A stretch of DNA of 64,000 bases from Lentzea tibetensis (GTDB taxonomy: Bacteria > Actinomycetota > Actinomycetes > Mycobacteriales > Pseudonocardiaceae): contig NZ_VOBR01000018.1 in the NCBI RefSeq assembly GCF_007845675.1, forward strand, positions 114,256-178,255. Reading direction: 5' to 3'. Made by a program: the position numbers and the translations under genes. This document shows, in pieces, positions 26,240-37,001 of this stretch; position 1 is the stretch's first letter; every line of letters begins with the position of its first letter. Below the pieces are notes generated by a model. It was not told where the DNA came from. It did no database searches and worked only from the letters and a program-made list of their open reading frames with translations.

Positions 26240-26608
26240 ATGACGACCGCTCAGGACGCCGCTTCGAACGCGGAGACGCAGACCCACGGCGTGACGCTGA
26301 CCGAGGCTGCCGCCGTCAAGGCGAAGGCGCTGCTCGACCAGGAGGGCCGCGATGACATGCACCTCCGCATCGCCGTCCAGCCCGGTGGCTGCGCTGGTCT
26401 GCGCTACCAGCTGTTCTTCGACGAGCGCACGCTCGACGGTGACCTCTTCCGCGACTTCAACGGCATGAAGGTCGCCGTGGACCGGATGAGTGCGCCGTAC
26501 GTCGAGGGCGCCAGCATCGACTTCGTGGACACCATCGAGAAGCAGGGTTTCACGATCGACAACCCGAACGCGGGCGGCTCGTGCGCCTGCGGCGACTCGT
26601 TCCACTAG
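26240..26608 (+). CDS. A-type iron-sulfur cluster carrier (HesB/ErpA family)
   Basis: 122 residues. The three cluster-ligand cysteines are visible: GGCAGLRY and the C-terminal GGSCACGDSFH. VTLTEAAAVKAKALL and VDRMSAPYVEGASIDFVDT are family segments. It delivers [Fe-S] clusters to target enzymes. In mycobacteria the orthologue (Rv2204c) lies at the same place, next to adoK and asnB. A good GAGGAGAG ribosome site precedes the ATG. Confidence 0.95.
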   Translation: MTTAQDAASNAETQTHGVTLTEAAAVKAKALLDQEGRDDMHLRIAVQPGGCAGLRYQLFFDERTLDGDLFRDFNGMKVAVDRMSAPYVEGASIDFVDTIEKQGFTIDNPNAGGSCACGDSFH

Positions 26609-26623
26609 GTCATCTGCAACGCG

Positions 26624-26660
26624 GAAAGGCCGCGATCCTGAGTGAGGATCGCGGCCTTTC
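26624..26660 (+). terminator. intrinsic terminator after the HesB/ErpA gene
   Basis: GAAAGGCCGCGATCCT pairs perfectly (16 bp) with AGGATCGCGGCCTTTC around GAGTG, 15 bases past the stop. The symmetric A/T ends would let it act in both directions, also for the convergent small ORF. Confidence 0.88.
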
Positions 26661-26671
26661 GCGTGTGCGAG

Positions 26672-26842
26672 CTACACGAATGCGTCCAGGCCTTCGACCT
26701 GGCGCATGCACGCTTCGTCGACGTGCCAGGCCGCTGCCGCACGAGGTTGGGGCAGCGGGTGCTCCGGATGGGTGACCGCGAACGGGATCTGCGCACAGTC
26801 CTCGATCAGTTCGGTCATCGTGGTCGCGTCGGGAATGGTCAC
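26672..26842 (-). CDS. small hypothetical protein
   Basis: About 56 residues from GTG 26842: MTIPDATTMTELIEDCAQIP, then FAVTHPEHPLPQPRAAAAWH and VDEACMRQVEGLDAFV. The composition is protein-like and the frame ends right at the terminator hairpin, but I recognise no family with certainty. The frame stays open to 26950, where it would run through the adoK promoter. Divergent from adoK. Confidence 0.55.
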   Translation of the reverse strand: MTIPDATTMTELIEDCAQIPFAVTHPEHPLPQPRAAAAWHVDEACMRQVEGLDAFV

Positions 26843-26936
26843 GACCTGACCGTAAGTCGGCGCTCTGACCTGCGGTAGGCCTACCAAACGGTAGTGTTCG
26901 AGAGTCAGCCTTCCGGGCGAGCGGCCGGACCGGTAA

Positions 26937-27953
<1,017 letters not shown>

Positions 27954-27980
27954 CCCTGATCCACGGCATGATCAGGTGAC

Positions 27981-28754
27981 ATGGGGAAGTACTTGTTCGG
28001 CAACACCGGGGCGTTGCTGGAATCGCAGTTCGACGCGCTCAGCGGACTGCTCGATGCGGGGACGTTCGCCCGCATCGAGCAGCTCGAACTGCCTGACCGC
28101 GCGCGCTGCCTCGAAATCGGCGGCGGAGGCGGCTCGGTCACCGAGTGGCTCTCCGACCTCGTCGGCCCGAACGGCCACGTCACGGCCACCGACCTCGACG
28201 TCGAACGCCTCGCGCCGCTGGAACGGGACAACGTCACCGTGCTCCAGCACGACGTGGTCCGGGACGTGCTGCCAGAGAACGCGTTCGACCTGGTGCACTC
28301 CCGGCTCGTGCTGATCCACCTGCCCGAGCGCGAAGCCGTGCTGCGCAAGCTCGCTCGCGCGCTGCGGCCGGGCGGCTGGCTCGTGCTCGACGAATTCGCC
28401 TGCTCGCCGCAGCACGTGCTCGCGGCACCGTCCGACGCCGACACCGAGCTGATCATGATCATGAAGGCCCGCCTGCTCGGACTGCTGGAACAGGCGGGCG
28501 CCGAGATCGACTGGGGCAACCGGATCGAACGCCTCCTGCGCGAAGCGGGCCTGCGCGACGTCGGCGGGGTGCGCGAGATCGAGGAGTGGAAGGGCGGCTC
28601 ACCCGGCTGCCGGCTGATGGCCACCACCGCGCTGCAGACGCGGGCCAGGAGCGGCGCGTCCCCGGCCGAGCTCGACCGCTACCTGGAACTCATGGCCGAC
28701 CCCTCGGTCGTCCTGTCCGGGTACGCGATCTGCTCGGCTTGGGGCCGCCGCTGA
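27981..28754 (+). CDS. class I SAM-dependent methyltransferase
   Basis: 257 residues. SAM-binding motif I is LEIGGGGGSVTEWL, followed by HVTATDLDVERLAPL (motif II acidic residue), DVLPENAFDLVHSRLVLIHLPER and the post-motif LRPGGWLVLDEF. The N-terminus MGKYLFGNTGALLESQFDAL resembles methyltransferases acting on small molecules or quinones, but the substrate is unknown. It follows adoK by 27 bases on the same strand and ends 5 bases before a palindrome. Confidence 0.88.
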   Translation: MGKYLFGNTGALLESQFDALSGLLDAGTFARIEQLELPDRARCLEIGGGGGSVTEWLSDLVGPNGHVTATDLDVERLAPLERDNVTVLQHDVVRDVLPENAFDLVHSRLVLIHLPEREAVLRKLARALRPGGWLVLDEFACSPQHVLAAPSDADTELIMIMKARLLGLLEQAGAEIDWGNRIERLLREAGLRDVGGVREIEEWKGGSPGCRLMATTALQTRARSGASPAELDRYLELMADPSVVLSGYAICSAWGRR

Positions 28755-28759
28755 GCAAG

Positions 28760-28805
28760 GTCGTGAGTGATTAGGAGGCCTATAGCACTCCCAATCACTC
28801 ACGAC
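28760..28805. terminator. palindrome A, GTGAGTGATTAGGAG type
   Basis: An 18-bp stem with one mismatch (GTCGTGAGTGATTAGGAG and its complement) around GCCTATAGCA. It is almost identical to the palindrome at 29803-29850, on the other side of the next gene. Immediately after it lies TTATCCACA, a DnaA-box-like 9-mer. Confidence 0.8.
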
Positions 28806-28870
28806 CCGGTTATCCACAGGTTCGAGATTGACCCTGACACGACCGTTCGGACCTGATCACGCTGGTCTGC

Positions 28871-29818
28871 ATGGGGGATCACTTCGACGAGTGCGGGCTT
28901 GCCACCACGTGGCAGCTGCGGGTGAACGGTGTCACGAAGGACTTCATCGAGGCGCAGGTGGCGGCTCAGCGTTGGCAGCGGGTTACCCGGGGCGTCTACG
29001 CGTGTTTCACCGGACCTTTGCCTCGACAAACCAGACTCGCTGCCGCGCTCCTGTACGCGGGACCGCTGTCCGTCCTCAGCCACCAGACCGCGGCCGAGGA
29101 GTGGGGGATCCTGCGGATCGATGAAGACCGGCCTGTGCACGTCACGGTTCCTTACACATGCTCGGCTGTCTCGTGCCTCCCGCTCGTGCAGTTGCACCGT
29201 TCGCGCGCATTCCGCTACATCGGTGTCGGGACAGACCTGTTGCCGCGTACGACGAGCGTGGTGACGGTCGTCGATCTCGCGGTCGCGGAGACCTCCCCGG
29301 ACGAGGCGATGCGCTCACTCATAGCGCTTGCCAACCGAGCACACGTGACCGTCTGGCAGCTGCTGAACCAACTCGCAGTCCGTCCGCCGTATCGGTATCG
29401 CGCAGTGCTGAAGGAAGCGGTGGGCCACTTCGCTCGAGGTGTGACCTCGGCACTGGAATACGAGTACATGTCCGAAGTGGAGATGGCGCACCGACTTCCT
29501 GCGGGGCAACGCCAAACGCCGTTCGCCGTGGATGGACGCACGTTGTACGAGGACGTCACCTACGACAACATCGGGGTGCGGCTGACCGTTCGGTTGGACG
29601 GCAAGGAGCACCACTCGGTCCGGGGCGTGGCTTTCCGGGATCGGCGACGTGACAACGCTGCTGAGCTCCAAGGCCGCGCGCGGCTCGTCTACGGCTGGCA
29701 CGACGTGCACAGCAATCCGTGCGAGGTCGCGCGAGAAGTGCTGACCGTCCTGCGCCGTGAAGGATGGAACGGGCCCGTCACAACGTGTTCCCGCTGCTCA
29801 GGGCTCGTGAGTGATTAG
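28871..29818 (+). CDS. AbiEi-like winged helix plus DUF559 (Vsr-fold) protein
   Basis: 315 residues. The N-terminal part (TWQLRVNGVTKDFIEAQVAAQRWQRVTRGVY) matches the helix-turn-helix of AbiEi-type antitoxin proteins, and SHQTAAEEWGI the following domain. The C-terminal part (VRLTVRLDGKEHHS..AFRDRRRDNAAELQGRARLVYGW..V) is a DUF559/very-short-patch-repair-like nuclease fold. Such proteins are common and often multi-copy in actinomycetes; the function is unsettled. No partner AbiEii gene is present. Codon use is less GC3-biased than in its neighbours. The stop codon lies inside palindrome B and the gene sits exactly between two near-identical palindromes. Confidence 0.8.
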   Translation: MGDHFDECGLATTWQLRVNGVTKDFIEAQVAAQRWQRVTRGVYACFTGPLPRQTRLAAALLYAGPLSVLSHQTAAEEWGILRIDEDRPVHVTVPYTCSAVSCLPLVQLHRSRAFRYIGVGTDLLPRTTSVVTVVDLAVAETSPDEAMRSLIALANRAHVTVWQLLNQLAVRPPYRYRAVLKEAVGHFARGVTSALEYEYMSEVEMAHRLPAGQRQTPFAVDGRTLYEDVTYDNIGVRLTVRLDGKEHHSVRGVAFRDRRRDNAAELQGRARLVYGWHDVHSNPCEVAREVLTVLRREGWNGPVTTCSRCSGLVSD

Positions 29819-29850
29819 GAGGCCTATTGCACTCCTAATCACTCACGAGC
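29803..29850. terminator. palindrome B, bidirectional terminator
   Basis: A perfect 19-bp stem GCTCGTGAGTGATTAGGAG with its complement around GCCTATTGCA. It contains the stop codon of the AbiEi/DUF559 gene and lies 5 bases past the asnB stop, so it can end both convergent transcripts. Confidence 0.85.
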
Positions 29851-29855
29851 GTCTG

Positions 29856-31784
29856 TCAGAGCTTCACCGGGTAGTGCGGCTCGGGCACGACCGGGTGGAT
29901 GCGGCCCTCGACGAAGATGCCGTGCCAGATCATGAACACCAGCAGCGCCCAGATGCGGCGGCTGTGGTCCAGGATCCCGGACCGGTGCTCCTCGATGAGC
30001 CGCAGCACGGCGTTCTTGTCGATGTACTGGTCGGTCTGCGACGAGCGCACGATGCCGACCGCCCAGTCGTGCATCTCGTCCTTCAGCCAGTGCCGGATCG
30101 GTACCGGGAAGCCGAGCTTGCGGCGGTTCAGCACGTGCGCGGGCACGATGTCGCGGATCGCCTTGCGCAGCGCGAACTTCGTCGTGTCCTTGGTGATCTT
30201 CAGCTCGGACGGGATCTGCGACGCGATCCGGAACACCTCGGGGTCGAGGAACGGCACGCGCAGCTCGAGCGAGTTCGCCATGGTCATCTTGTCGGCCTTG
30301 ACCAGGATGTCGCCGCGCAGCCACGTGAACAGGTCGACGTGCTGCATGCGCGTCACCGGGTCCCAGTGCTCCGACTCGCGGTACGCCTGGGCCGTCGCGT
30401 CCATGTGCGACACAGCGGGGTCGTACGTGCGCAGCACCTGGCGCAGCTGGTCGTCCAGGAAGATGCGCGCGTTGCCGTAGTAGCGCTCCTCCAGCGTCAG
30501 CGCGCCGCGGCGCAGCAGGTCCTTGCCGCGCACGCCCTGCGGGATCTTGGTCGAGACCTTGCCCATCGCCTTGCGCAGCGCACCCGGCACCTTCTCGAAC
30601 GGCGCCAGCGACAGCGGCTCGCGGTAGATCGTGTAACCGCCGAACAGCTCGTCCGCGCCCTCACCGGACAGCACGACCTTCACGTGCTGACGCGCCTCGC
30701 GCGCGATGAACCACAGCGGCACCAGCGCCGGGTCCGCCACCGGGTCGTCGAGGTACCACGTGATCAGCGGCAGGGAGTCCATCATCTCCTGCGCGGTGAC
30801 CGTGCGGACCACGTGCTTCACGCCGATCAGCGCCGCGGACTCGGCCGCGACGTCCACCTCGGAGAAGCCCTGGCGCTCGAAACCCGTCGTGAACGTGATC
30901 AGGTCCGGGTTGTGCTCCTTGGCCAGCGCCGCGACGACCGTCGAGTCGATGCCGCCGGACAGGAACGAGCCGACCGTCACGTCCGCGCGCATGTGCTTGG
31001 CGACCGAGTCGCGCAGCGCCTCGGTGATCTCGTCGTACAGCGCGTCGGCCTCGGCCTCGCTGCGCACCGTGCGGATCTTGAACGACGCCGGGAAGTACCG
31101 CTCGGTCGTCACCTTGCCGCCGGGCGTGATGGTGAACGACGTGCCGGACTCGATGCGGCGCACGGTGTCGTGCAGCGACGCGGGCTCCGGCACGTACTGC
31201 AGCGTCAGGTAGTGCTGCAGCGCCTTGCGGTCCATCTGCAGCTGGATGCCGAGCGTGCTCGCGAGCTCCAGCACGCTCTTCTTCTCGCTGGAGAACGCCG
31301 TGCCGTTCGGGCCCGTCGCGTAGTAGAGCGGCTTGATGCCGAACGGGTCCCGTCCGCCGAACACCATCGAGCGCTCGGAGTCCCAGATCAGGAACGCGAA
31401 CATGCCTCGCAGCCGGGTGATCGCGGCCGGGCCGAGGTAGTGGTAGGCGGCGACGATCGTCTCGGTGTCACCGTCGGTCGCGAAGCGAGCGCCGTACTTC
31501 TCGGTCAGCTCCGCGCGCAGCTCGAGGTAGTTGTAGATCTCACCGTTGAAGTTGATCGTGTACCGGCCGGGAGCCTCCGGCGGGCCCCAGTGCAGGGGCT
31601 GGTGGGAGTGCTCGATGTCGATGATCGACAGGCGGTTGAAGCCGAACACGACCTCGCTGCCGTGCCAGGTCCCGTGCTCGTCGGGGCCGCGGTGCCGCTG
31701 GCAGCGCATCGCGGAGTCGACGGCCGCGCGCGCGACCTCAGCCTCGTTCTCGGTGGGGCTGACCAGTCCTACCAGGCCGCACAA
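29856..31784 (-). CDS. asnB: asparagine synthase (glutamine-hydrolysing)
   Basis: 642 residues. The start is TTG 31784 (GAGAGGTG upstream), giving Met-Cys2-Gly-Leu with Cys2 as the N-terminal nucleophile of the glutaminase domain (CGLVGLVSP; RHRGPDEHGTW; NFNGEIYNYLELR). The synthetase domain has the ATP pyrophosphatase loop LSGGIDSTVVAAL and SGEGADELFGGYTIYREP. In mycobacteria the orthologue (Rv2201) also amidates cell-wall diaminopimelate or affects drug tolerance; here that is only a possibility. The longer open frame beyond 31784 is not coding. Divergent from ctaC. Confidence 0.96.
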   Translation of the reverse strand: MCGLVGLVSPTENEAEVARAAVDSAMRCQRHRGPDEHGTWHGSEVVFGFNRLSIIDIEHSHQPLHWGPPEAPGRYTINFNGEIYNYLELRAELTEKYGARFATDGDTETIVAAYHYLGPAAITRLRGMFAFLIWDSERSMVFGGRDPFGIKPLYYATGPNGTAFSSEKKSVLELASTLGIQLQMDRKALQHYLTLQYVPEPASLHDTVRRIESGTSFTITPGGKVTTERYFPASFKIRTVRSEAEADALYDEITEALRDSVAKHMRADVTVGSFLSGGIDSTVVAALAKEHNPDLITFTTGFERQGFSEVDVAAESAALIGVKHVVRTVTAQEMMDSLPLITWYLDDPVADPALVPLWFIAREARQHVKVVLSGEGADELFGGYTIYREPLSLAPFEKVPGALRKAMGKVSTKIPQGVRGKDLLRRGALTLEERYYGNARIFLDDQLRQVLRTYDPAVSHMDATAQAYRESEHWDPVTRMQHVDLFTWLRGDILVKADKMTMANSLELRVPFLDPEVFRIASQIPSELKITKDTTKFALRKAIRDIVPAHVLNRRKLGFPVPIRHWLKDEMHDWAVGIVRSSQTDQYIDKNAVLRLIEEHRSGILDHSRRIWALLVFMIWHGIFVEGRIHPVVPEPHYPVKL

Positions 31785-31994
31785 GGCGATCGCACCTCTC
31801 GACGTATCCGTTTCGGGGACGTACGGGGAAGAGCCCAGTATGCCGGGGGCCTGTTGTGTGACCGAAACTGCACTCGGCGGGCCTGCCCCCAAGGGGTGTG
31901 CCGGGTTGCGCTGGGCTACGCTCCCGCATGATCCGGCAAGGAGGAAGTAGCCCCCTTGCCTGCGAGCTTTCGGTAAACGAGGAGGCGGCGAGCA

Positions 31995-32927
31995 GTGGGC
32001 CTGAAGGAGGGCACCAGGGCTACCCGGCTGGCGAAGACCGCCGGGCTGGTCGGCCTGGTCGGGATCGGGGCCACCGGTTGCTCCACGGATGAGGTCCTGC
32101 GCTTCGGCTGGCCGGTGGCCGTCACGCCGCAGGGCGAGCAGATGCGCGAGCTGTGGACGTGGTCCGTGATCGCCGCGCTCGTCGTCGGCGTCATCGTGTG
32201 GGGCCTGATCCTGTGGTCGGTGGCGTTCCACCGCAAGAAGTCCGAGGAACTGCCGCGCCAGACGGCCTACAACCTGCCGTTGGAGCTCGTGCTCATCGTC
32301 GTGCCGACGGTGATCGTGGCGGTGCTGTTCTACTTCACCGCGGTGACGCAGAACGACGTCCTCAAGAAGACCGGGAACACCGACGTCACGGTCGACGTGA
32401 TCGCGTTCCAGTGGAACTGGGAGTTCCAGTACCCGGAGCACAAGACTTCCGACGGCCAGACCGTCAGCACGCTGGGCACCTCCACGGAGATCCCGCTGCT
32501 GGTCGTGCCCGCTGGCCAGTCGATCCGCTTCAACCTGAAGTCGACCGACGTCATCCACTCGTTCTTCGTCCCCGAGTTCCACTTCAAGCGGGACGTCTTC
32601 CCCGAGGCGAAGAAGAACAACCAGGACGACGCGTTCGAGATCACCTCGATCGACCGTCCGGGCGCGTTCGTCGGTCGCTGCGCCGAGCTGTGCGGCTCCT
32701 ACCACTCGGTGATGAACTTCGAGGTCAGGGCGCTGCCGAAGGCGGACTGGGACAAGTACATCAACCTGCGCGAGCAGACGAACGACAAGACCGGCAAGGC
32801 CTACACGGCGGCCGAGGCGCTCGCCGAGGTGAACTGCCCCGACTGGTGCTCGCCTCTCGCCACCACGACCACGCCGTTCAACACGGATCGGACCGCCCGC
32901 GAGGCGTCCGGTTCGGGCAACAAGTGA
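31995..32927 (+). CDS. ctaC: cytochrome c oxidase subunit II
   Basis: 310-residue lipoprotein-type subunit II of the aa3 oxidase. A signal peptide ends in the lipobox GATGC (about residue 29), followed by two transmembrane helices and the CuA domain with C229, C233 and H237 in CAELCGSYH and the first His in DVIHSFFVPEFHFK. It passes electrons from the cytochrome bcc complex to subunit I, whose gene ctaD is not in the window. GTG 31995 follows GAGGAGG. Followed after 18 bases by ctaF. Confidence 0.96.
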   Translation: MGLKEGTRATRLAKTAGLVGLVGIGATGCSTDEVLRFGWPVAVTPQGEQMRELWTWSVIAALVVGVIVWGLILWSVAFHRKKSEELPRQTAYNLPLELVLIVVPTVIVAVLFYFTAVTQNDVLKKTGNTDVTVDVIAFQWNWEFQYPEHKTSDGQTVSTLGTSTEIPLLVVPAGQSIRFNLKSTDVIHSFFVPEFHFKRDVFPEAKKNNQDDAFEITSIDRPGAFVGRCAELCGSYHSVMNFEVRALPKADWDKYINLREQTNDKTGKAYTAAEALAEVNCPDWCSPLATTTTPFNTDRTAREASGSGNK

Positions 32928-32945
32928 TCCGGGAGGTTTGACGAG

Positions 32946-33362
32946 ATGAAGATCGAAGCCCGGATTTTCGACCTGGTCATGGGATTCTCGTTCCTGATGG
33001 CCGTCGTGTACGGCTACTGGACGTGGGCGGACACCAAGGCGGTGGAGCCGACCGGCACCGTCGCACTGGCGCTGACCGGTGGTCTGGCCCTGATCGTGGG
33101 CACGTACTTCCGCTTCGTCGCCCGCCGCATCGAGGTCCGTCCCGAGGACAACCCCGAGGCCGAGGTGGCCGACGGTGCTGGTGACCTGGGCTTCTTCAGC
33201 CCCGGCAGCTACTGGCCGATCGGTCTCGCGGCCGCCGCCGCGACCGCGGGCATCGCCATCGCCTTCTGGCAGATCTGGCTGCTCGTGATCGGCGTCGTGA
33301 TCCTGCTGATCATGATCGGTGGCCTCGTGTTCGAGTACCACACGGGCCCCGACCACAACTGA
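32946..33362 (+). CDS. ctaF: cytochrome c oxidase subunit IV (actinobacterial)
   Basis: 138 residues with four hydrophobic helices (FDLVMGFSFLMAVVYGYW, ALTGGLALIVGTYF, WPIGLAAAAATAGIAIAFW, LLVIGVVILLIMIGGLVFEY), the actinobacterial subunit IV that accompanies ctaC. The tail EYHTGPDHN is characteristic. It ends 15 bases before a strong terminator, closing a ctaC-ctaF operon. Confidence 0.95.
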   Translation: MKIEARIFDLVMGFSFLMAVVYGYWTWADTKAVEPTGTVALALTGGLALIVGTYFRFVARRIEVRPEDNPEAEVADGAGDLGFFSPGSYWPIGLAAAAATAGIAIAFWQIWLLVIGVVILLIMIGGLVFEYHTGPDHN

Positions 33363-33377
33363 TCATCACGTTCGATG

Positions 33378-33408
33378 AAGAGGGGCGCTCCGCGGAGCGC
33401 CCCTCTTT
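33378..33408. terminator. intrinsic terminator after ctaF
   Basis: AAGAGGGGCGCTCCG and its exact complement CGGAGCGCCCCTCTT form a 15-bp stem followed by TTCG. Shared by the convergent acyltransferase gene, which stops 7 bases further. Confidence 0.9.
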
Positions 33409-33414
33409 CGCGTC

Positions 33415-34086
33415 TCAGGCCGCGACAGCCGACTTCTGGTAGGCGTCGACGTACTCCTGGCCCGACAGGTCCAGGATCCGGTAGATGATCTCGTCGGTGA
33501 CGCTGCGCAGCACCGGCAGCGAGTCCTGCATGCCGTCGTACCGCGAGAAGTCCAGCGGCTGGCCGAACCGGATCGTCACCGGCACGATGCGCGGAAGGAC
33601 CTTGCCGACCGGCTGCACCTTGTCCGTGCCGATGATGCCGACCGGCACCACCCGCGCGCCCGTCTCCAGCGCCATGCGCGCCACACCGGTGCGACCGCGG
33701 TGCAGTTTCCCGTCCAGCGACCGGGTGCCCTCGGGGTAGATCGCGAACGCGCCACCGTCGTTCAGCACCTGGTTCGCGGTGTCGAGCGAGTCGCGCGCCG
33801 CCCGCCCCTGGCCGCGCAGGACCGGGATGTGGCCGAGCGAGCTGAAGAACCACCTGCTCAGCGCACCCTTCACGCCCGTGCCGGTGAAGTACTCGGCCTT
33901 CGCCAGGAAGCTGACGCGGCGCGGGATCACCATCGGGATGACGATGCTGTCGATGAACGACAGGTGGTTCGGGGCGAGGATGACCGGGCCATCCTTGGGG
34001 ACGTTCTCCAGGCCCTCGACGGTCGGGCGGTAGATCAGCCTGGCCGTGGGGGCGACGACGTGCCGCATCACCGGGTAGAGGACCAT
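33415..34086 (-). CDS. 1-acyl-sn-glycerol-3-phosphate acyltransferase (PlsC family)
   Basis: 223 residues. The catalytic HX4D is NHLSFID, substrate binding is FAIYPEGTRSLDG, and VPVGIIGTDKVQPVG is the third block. It probably makes phosphatidate at the inner membrane face. A paralogue lies at 59382 with an NHLAVSD motif. The ATG at 34086 is the family start. The gap upstream of it holds a dispersed-repeat copy. Confidence 0.92.
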   Translation of the reverse strand: MVLYPVMRHVVAPTARLIYRPTVEGLENVPKDGPVILAPNHLSFIDSIVIPMVIPRRVSFLAKAEYFTGTGVKGALSRWFFSSLGHIPVLRGQGRAARDSLDTANQVLNDGGAFAIYPEGTRSLDGKLHRGRTGVARMALETGARVVPVGIIGTDKVQPVGKVLPRIVPVTIRFGQPLDFSRYDGMQDSLPVLRSVTDEIIYRILDLSGQEYVDAYQKSAVAA

Positions 34087-34228
34087 GCGTCAAGCATCCC
34101 AAATCCCCATTGCGGTGCCGTTACTACGTGGCGCGGATCTCCGGACCCGTTCGGCTCAACACCGTCGTCCGTCGACGAACAGGGCGTGCCTCCGCAGGGA
34201 GCAATCCGATCACCCCGGCCGTGCTTTC

Positions 34229-34296
34229 GCAGGCGTCCCCGCCGGGGGAACCCCTGATTTCAGCATCCCACGCGACACCGACAGTTCCGGCCCGCC
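34229..34296. repeat. dispersed element copy (truncated)
   Basis: GCAGGCGTCCCCGCCGGGGG, then AACCCCTGATTTCAGCATCC and CACCGACAGTTCCGGCCCGCC. Same orientation as 18204, 24240 and 25503. It lies in the 264-base gap between the trpD stop and the PlsC start. Nothing else is seen in that gap. Confidence 0.75.
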
Positions 34297-34350
34297 AGCG
34301 ACCAGTTCAAGCCCGATCCGCGCGGTGAACGGGCCGTTCACCGCAGCCCC

Positions 34351-35403
<1,053 letters not shown>

Positions 35404-35413
35404 CGCGCGCGCC

Positions 35414-35830
35414 TCAGCCTTGGGCGGAGACAACGGTGCTGCCGGTCGAGCGCAGCACCTCGGCCACGGTCTCGGCAGCGGCCAGCGGGTCGAGGGGGTG
35501 CACGAGCACCGCGTCGGCCTGCGACCACGTCGCCAGCCAGCGGTCGTCCTTGCGACGGACCGCGACGATGATCGGCGGGCAGTTGGTGATCTCGTTCTTC
35601 AGCTGGCGCGAGAGACCCATGCCGCCGGTCGGCTGCGCCTCGCCGTCGAGGATCAGCAGGTCGATGCCGCCGCCGTCCACCTCTTGCAGGACCTCGGCGA
35701 TGGTGCCCGACTCGACGTAGTCCACCTTGCCCAGGTCGAGTGCGGGACGACGGCCGACCGCAGTGATGATCGTCTCACGCACCTCGGGCCGGTGGCTGAA
35801 CACCAGGATCTTCGTGGTCTGCGTGCTCAT
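35414..35830 (-). CDS. receiver-like regulatory protein without output domain
   Basis: 138 residues with the alternating pattern of a response-regulator receiver ([72 protein letters not shown]). The usual acidic pair near the N-terminus is replaced (SHRP), although an Asp remains at the phosphoacceptor position (ILDGEAQ). It may be a pseudo-receiver. It is 10 bases upstream of trpD. Its role is unknown; relatives occur next to trpD/ctaE in other Pseudonocardiales as far as I recall. Confidence 0.8.
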   Translation of the reverse strand: MSTQTTKILVFSHRPEVRETIITAVGRRPALDLGKVDYVESGTIAEVLQEVDGGGIDLLILDGEAQPTGGMGLSRQLKNEITNCPPIIVAVRRKDDRWLATWSQADAVLVHPLDPLAAAETVAEVLRSTGSTVVSAQG

Positions 35831-35872
35831 CTGCGCGATCCTCCGCGTCTAGTGACCAAGGTCGCGCCGATG

Positions 35873-36262
35873 TTATCGGGCCGGTTGCAGCGCATCCCAG
35901 CCGAGGGCTTCGCCACCGAGCCGCTGGGCGAGGCTCGCCATTCTGGAACGTTCCTGAGCGCAGTGCAGCGCGTCCAGTTTCTGCACGCGCACAGCGTGCA
36001 GCGGCGAGCCGTCGAGCACCGTCCAGTCGTCCGGCGCCAGCAGCTCGCGGGCGCGCTCTACCTGGTCAGCGGGCAGCGACAGGTGGTGACGCAACACCGC
36101 GAGCTCGTCGGGACGCCAGTCAGGGGAACGCGCGAGCACCGCCGAGTCCGCCTCGGCGGGGTCGAACGCCGACGCCACCACGACCAGGTCGGGGGAGTCG
36201 ATCGTGAGCTCTGGTTCCCGTTCCCGTGACAGCAGATCGCGCAACCGGCCTAGCAATCCCAC
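35873..36262 (-). CDS. hypothetical protein
   Basis: 129 residues from GTG 36262, behind GGAGGGTGAA. Sequence: VGLLGRLRDLLSREREPELT, a hydrophobic strand LVVVASAFDPAEAD, the acidic helical part DWRPDELAVLRHHLSLPADQ and AVRVQKLDALHCAQERSRMA. No domain recognised. It is divergent from ctaE and upstream of the receiver-like gene. The frame extends to 36487 only through ctaE. Confidence 0.75.
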   Translation of the reverse strand: MGLLGRLRDLLSREREPELTIDSPDLVVVASAFDPAEADSAVLARSPDWRPDELAVLRHHLSLPADQVERARELLAPDDWTVLDGSPLHAVRVQKLDALHCAQERSRMASLAQRLGGEALGWDALQPAR

Positions 36263-36353
36263 TCGACGTTCACCCTCCGTGTGACCCAGGCGACCCAAGA
36301 TCTGCCCCGGACCCGATGGGCGGAGCAAAAAACCGCAAGCAATAATGCGTCCC

Positions 36354-36953
36354 GTGACAACGGCAGCGCCTTCCATCGGCCAGCGCGTGCACTCGCTGAA
36401 CCGCCCGAACATGGTCAGCGTCGGCACGATCGTCTGGCTGTCCAGCGAGCTCATGTTCTTCGCTGGCCTCTTCGCCATGTTCTTCACGGTGAAGGCCCAG
36501 AACGAAGGAGAATGGCCGCCTCACCCGACAGAGCTGAACATCCCGTACGCGTCGTTCTTCACGATCATCCTCGTGGCGTCGTCGTTCACCTGCCAGTGGG
36601 GCGTCTTCGCCGCTGAGCGGGGCGACGTCTTCGGGCTGCGTCGCTGGTACATCGTGACGCTGATCATGGGTGCGATCTTCGTCGGCGGCCAGGCGGGCGA
36701 GTACTTCAACCTGGTGCACGAGGGGACGACCATCCCGGGCTCGGCCTACGGAACGGTCTTCTACCTGACCACCGGCTTCCACGGTCTGCACGTCATCGGC
36801 GGTCTGGTCGCGTTCTGCTTCCTGCTGGTCCGCACGAAGCTGAGCAAGTTCACGCCGGCACAGGCCACGTCCGCGATCGTCGTGTCGTACTACTGGCACT
36901 TCGTCGACGTCGTCTGGATCGGCCTGTTCGCCATCATCTACATCGTGCCCTGA
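36354..36953 (+). CDS. ctaE: cytochrome c oxidase subunit III
   Basis: 199 residues, five to six transmembrane helices ([97 protein letters not shown]). [14 protein letters not shown] at the start matches actinobacterial CtaE. GTG 36354 is preferred; ATG 36345 is in frame. Neither has a ribosome site, and AATAAT stands just upstream, so a leaderless start is possible. First gene of ctaE-qcrC-qcrA-qcrB. Confidence 0.94.
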   Translation: MTTAAPSIGQRVHSLNRPNMVSVGTIVWLSSELMFFAGLFAMFFTVKAQNEGEWPPHPTELNIPYASFFTIILVASSFTCQWGVFAAERGDVFGLRRWYIVTLIMGAIFVGGQAGEYFNLVHEGTTIPGSAYGTVFYLTTGFHGLHVIGGLVAFCFLLVRTKLSKFTPAQATSAIVVSYYWHFVDVVWIGLFAIIYIVP

Positions 36954-37001
36954 CCCAGCCCGCACGACCCTCCCGAACTGACACAAAGGGTTGCCGTACA
37001 C

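Noticed and set aside
28806-28820. Replication origin, because of TTATCCACA and the other TTGTCCACA boxes.
   Set aside because: Boxes are isolated, tens of kb apart and not clustered; dnaA, dnaN and gyr genes are absent.
28871-29818. Complete AbiE toxin-antitoxin system.
   Set aside because: Only the AbiEi-like protein is present; no AbiEii nucleotidyltransferase gene adjoins it.
29856-33356. 1166-codon minus-strand frame through asnB and ctaC.
   Set aside because: Only the part from TTG 31784 matches asparagine synthase; the rest is the antisense shadow of ctaC/ctaF.
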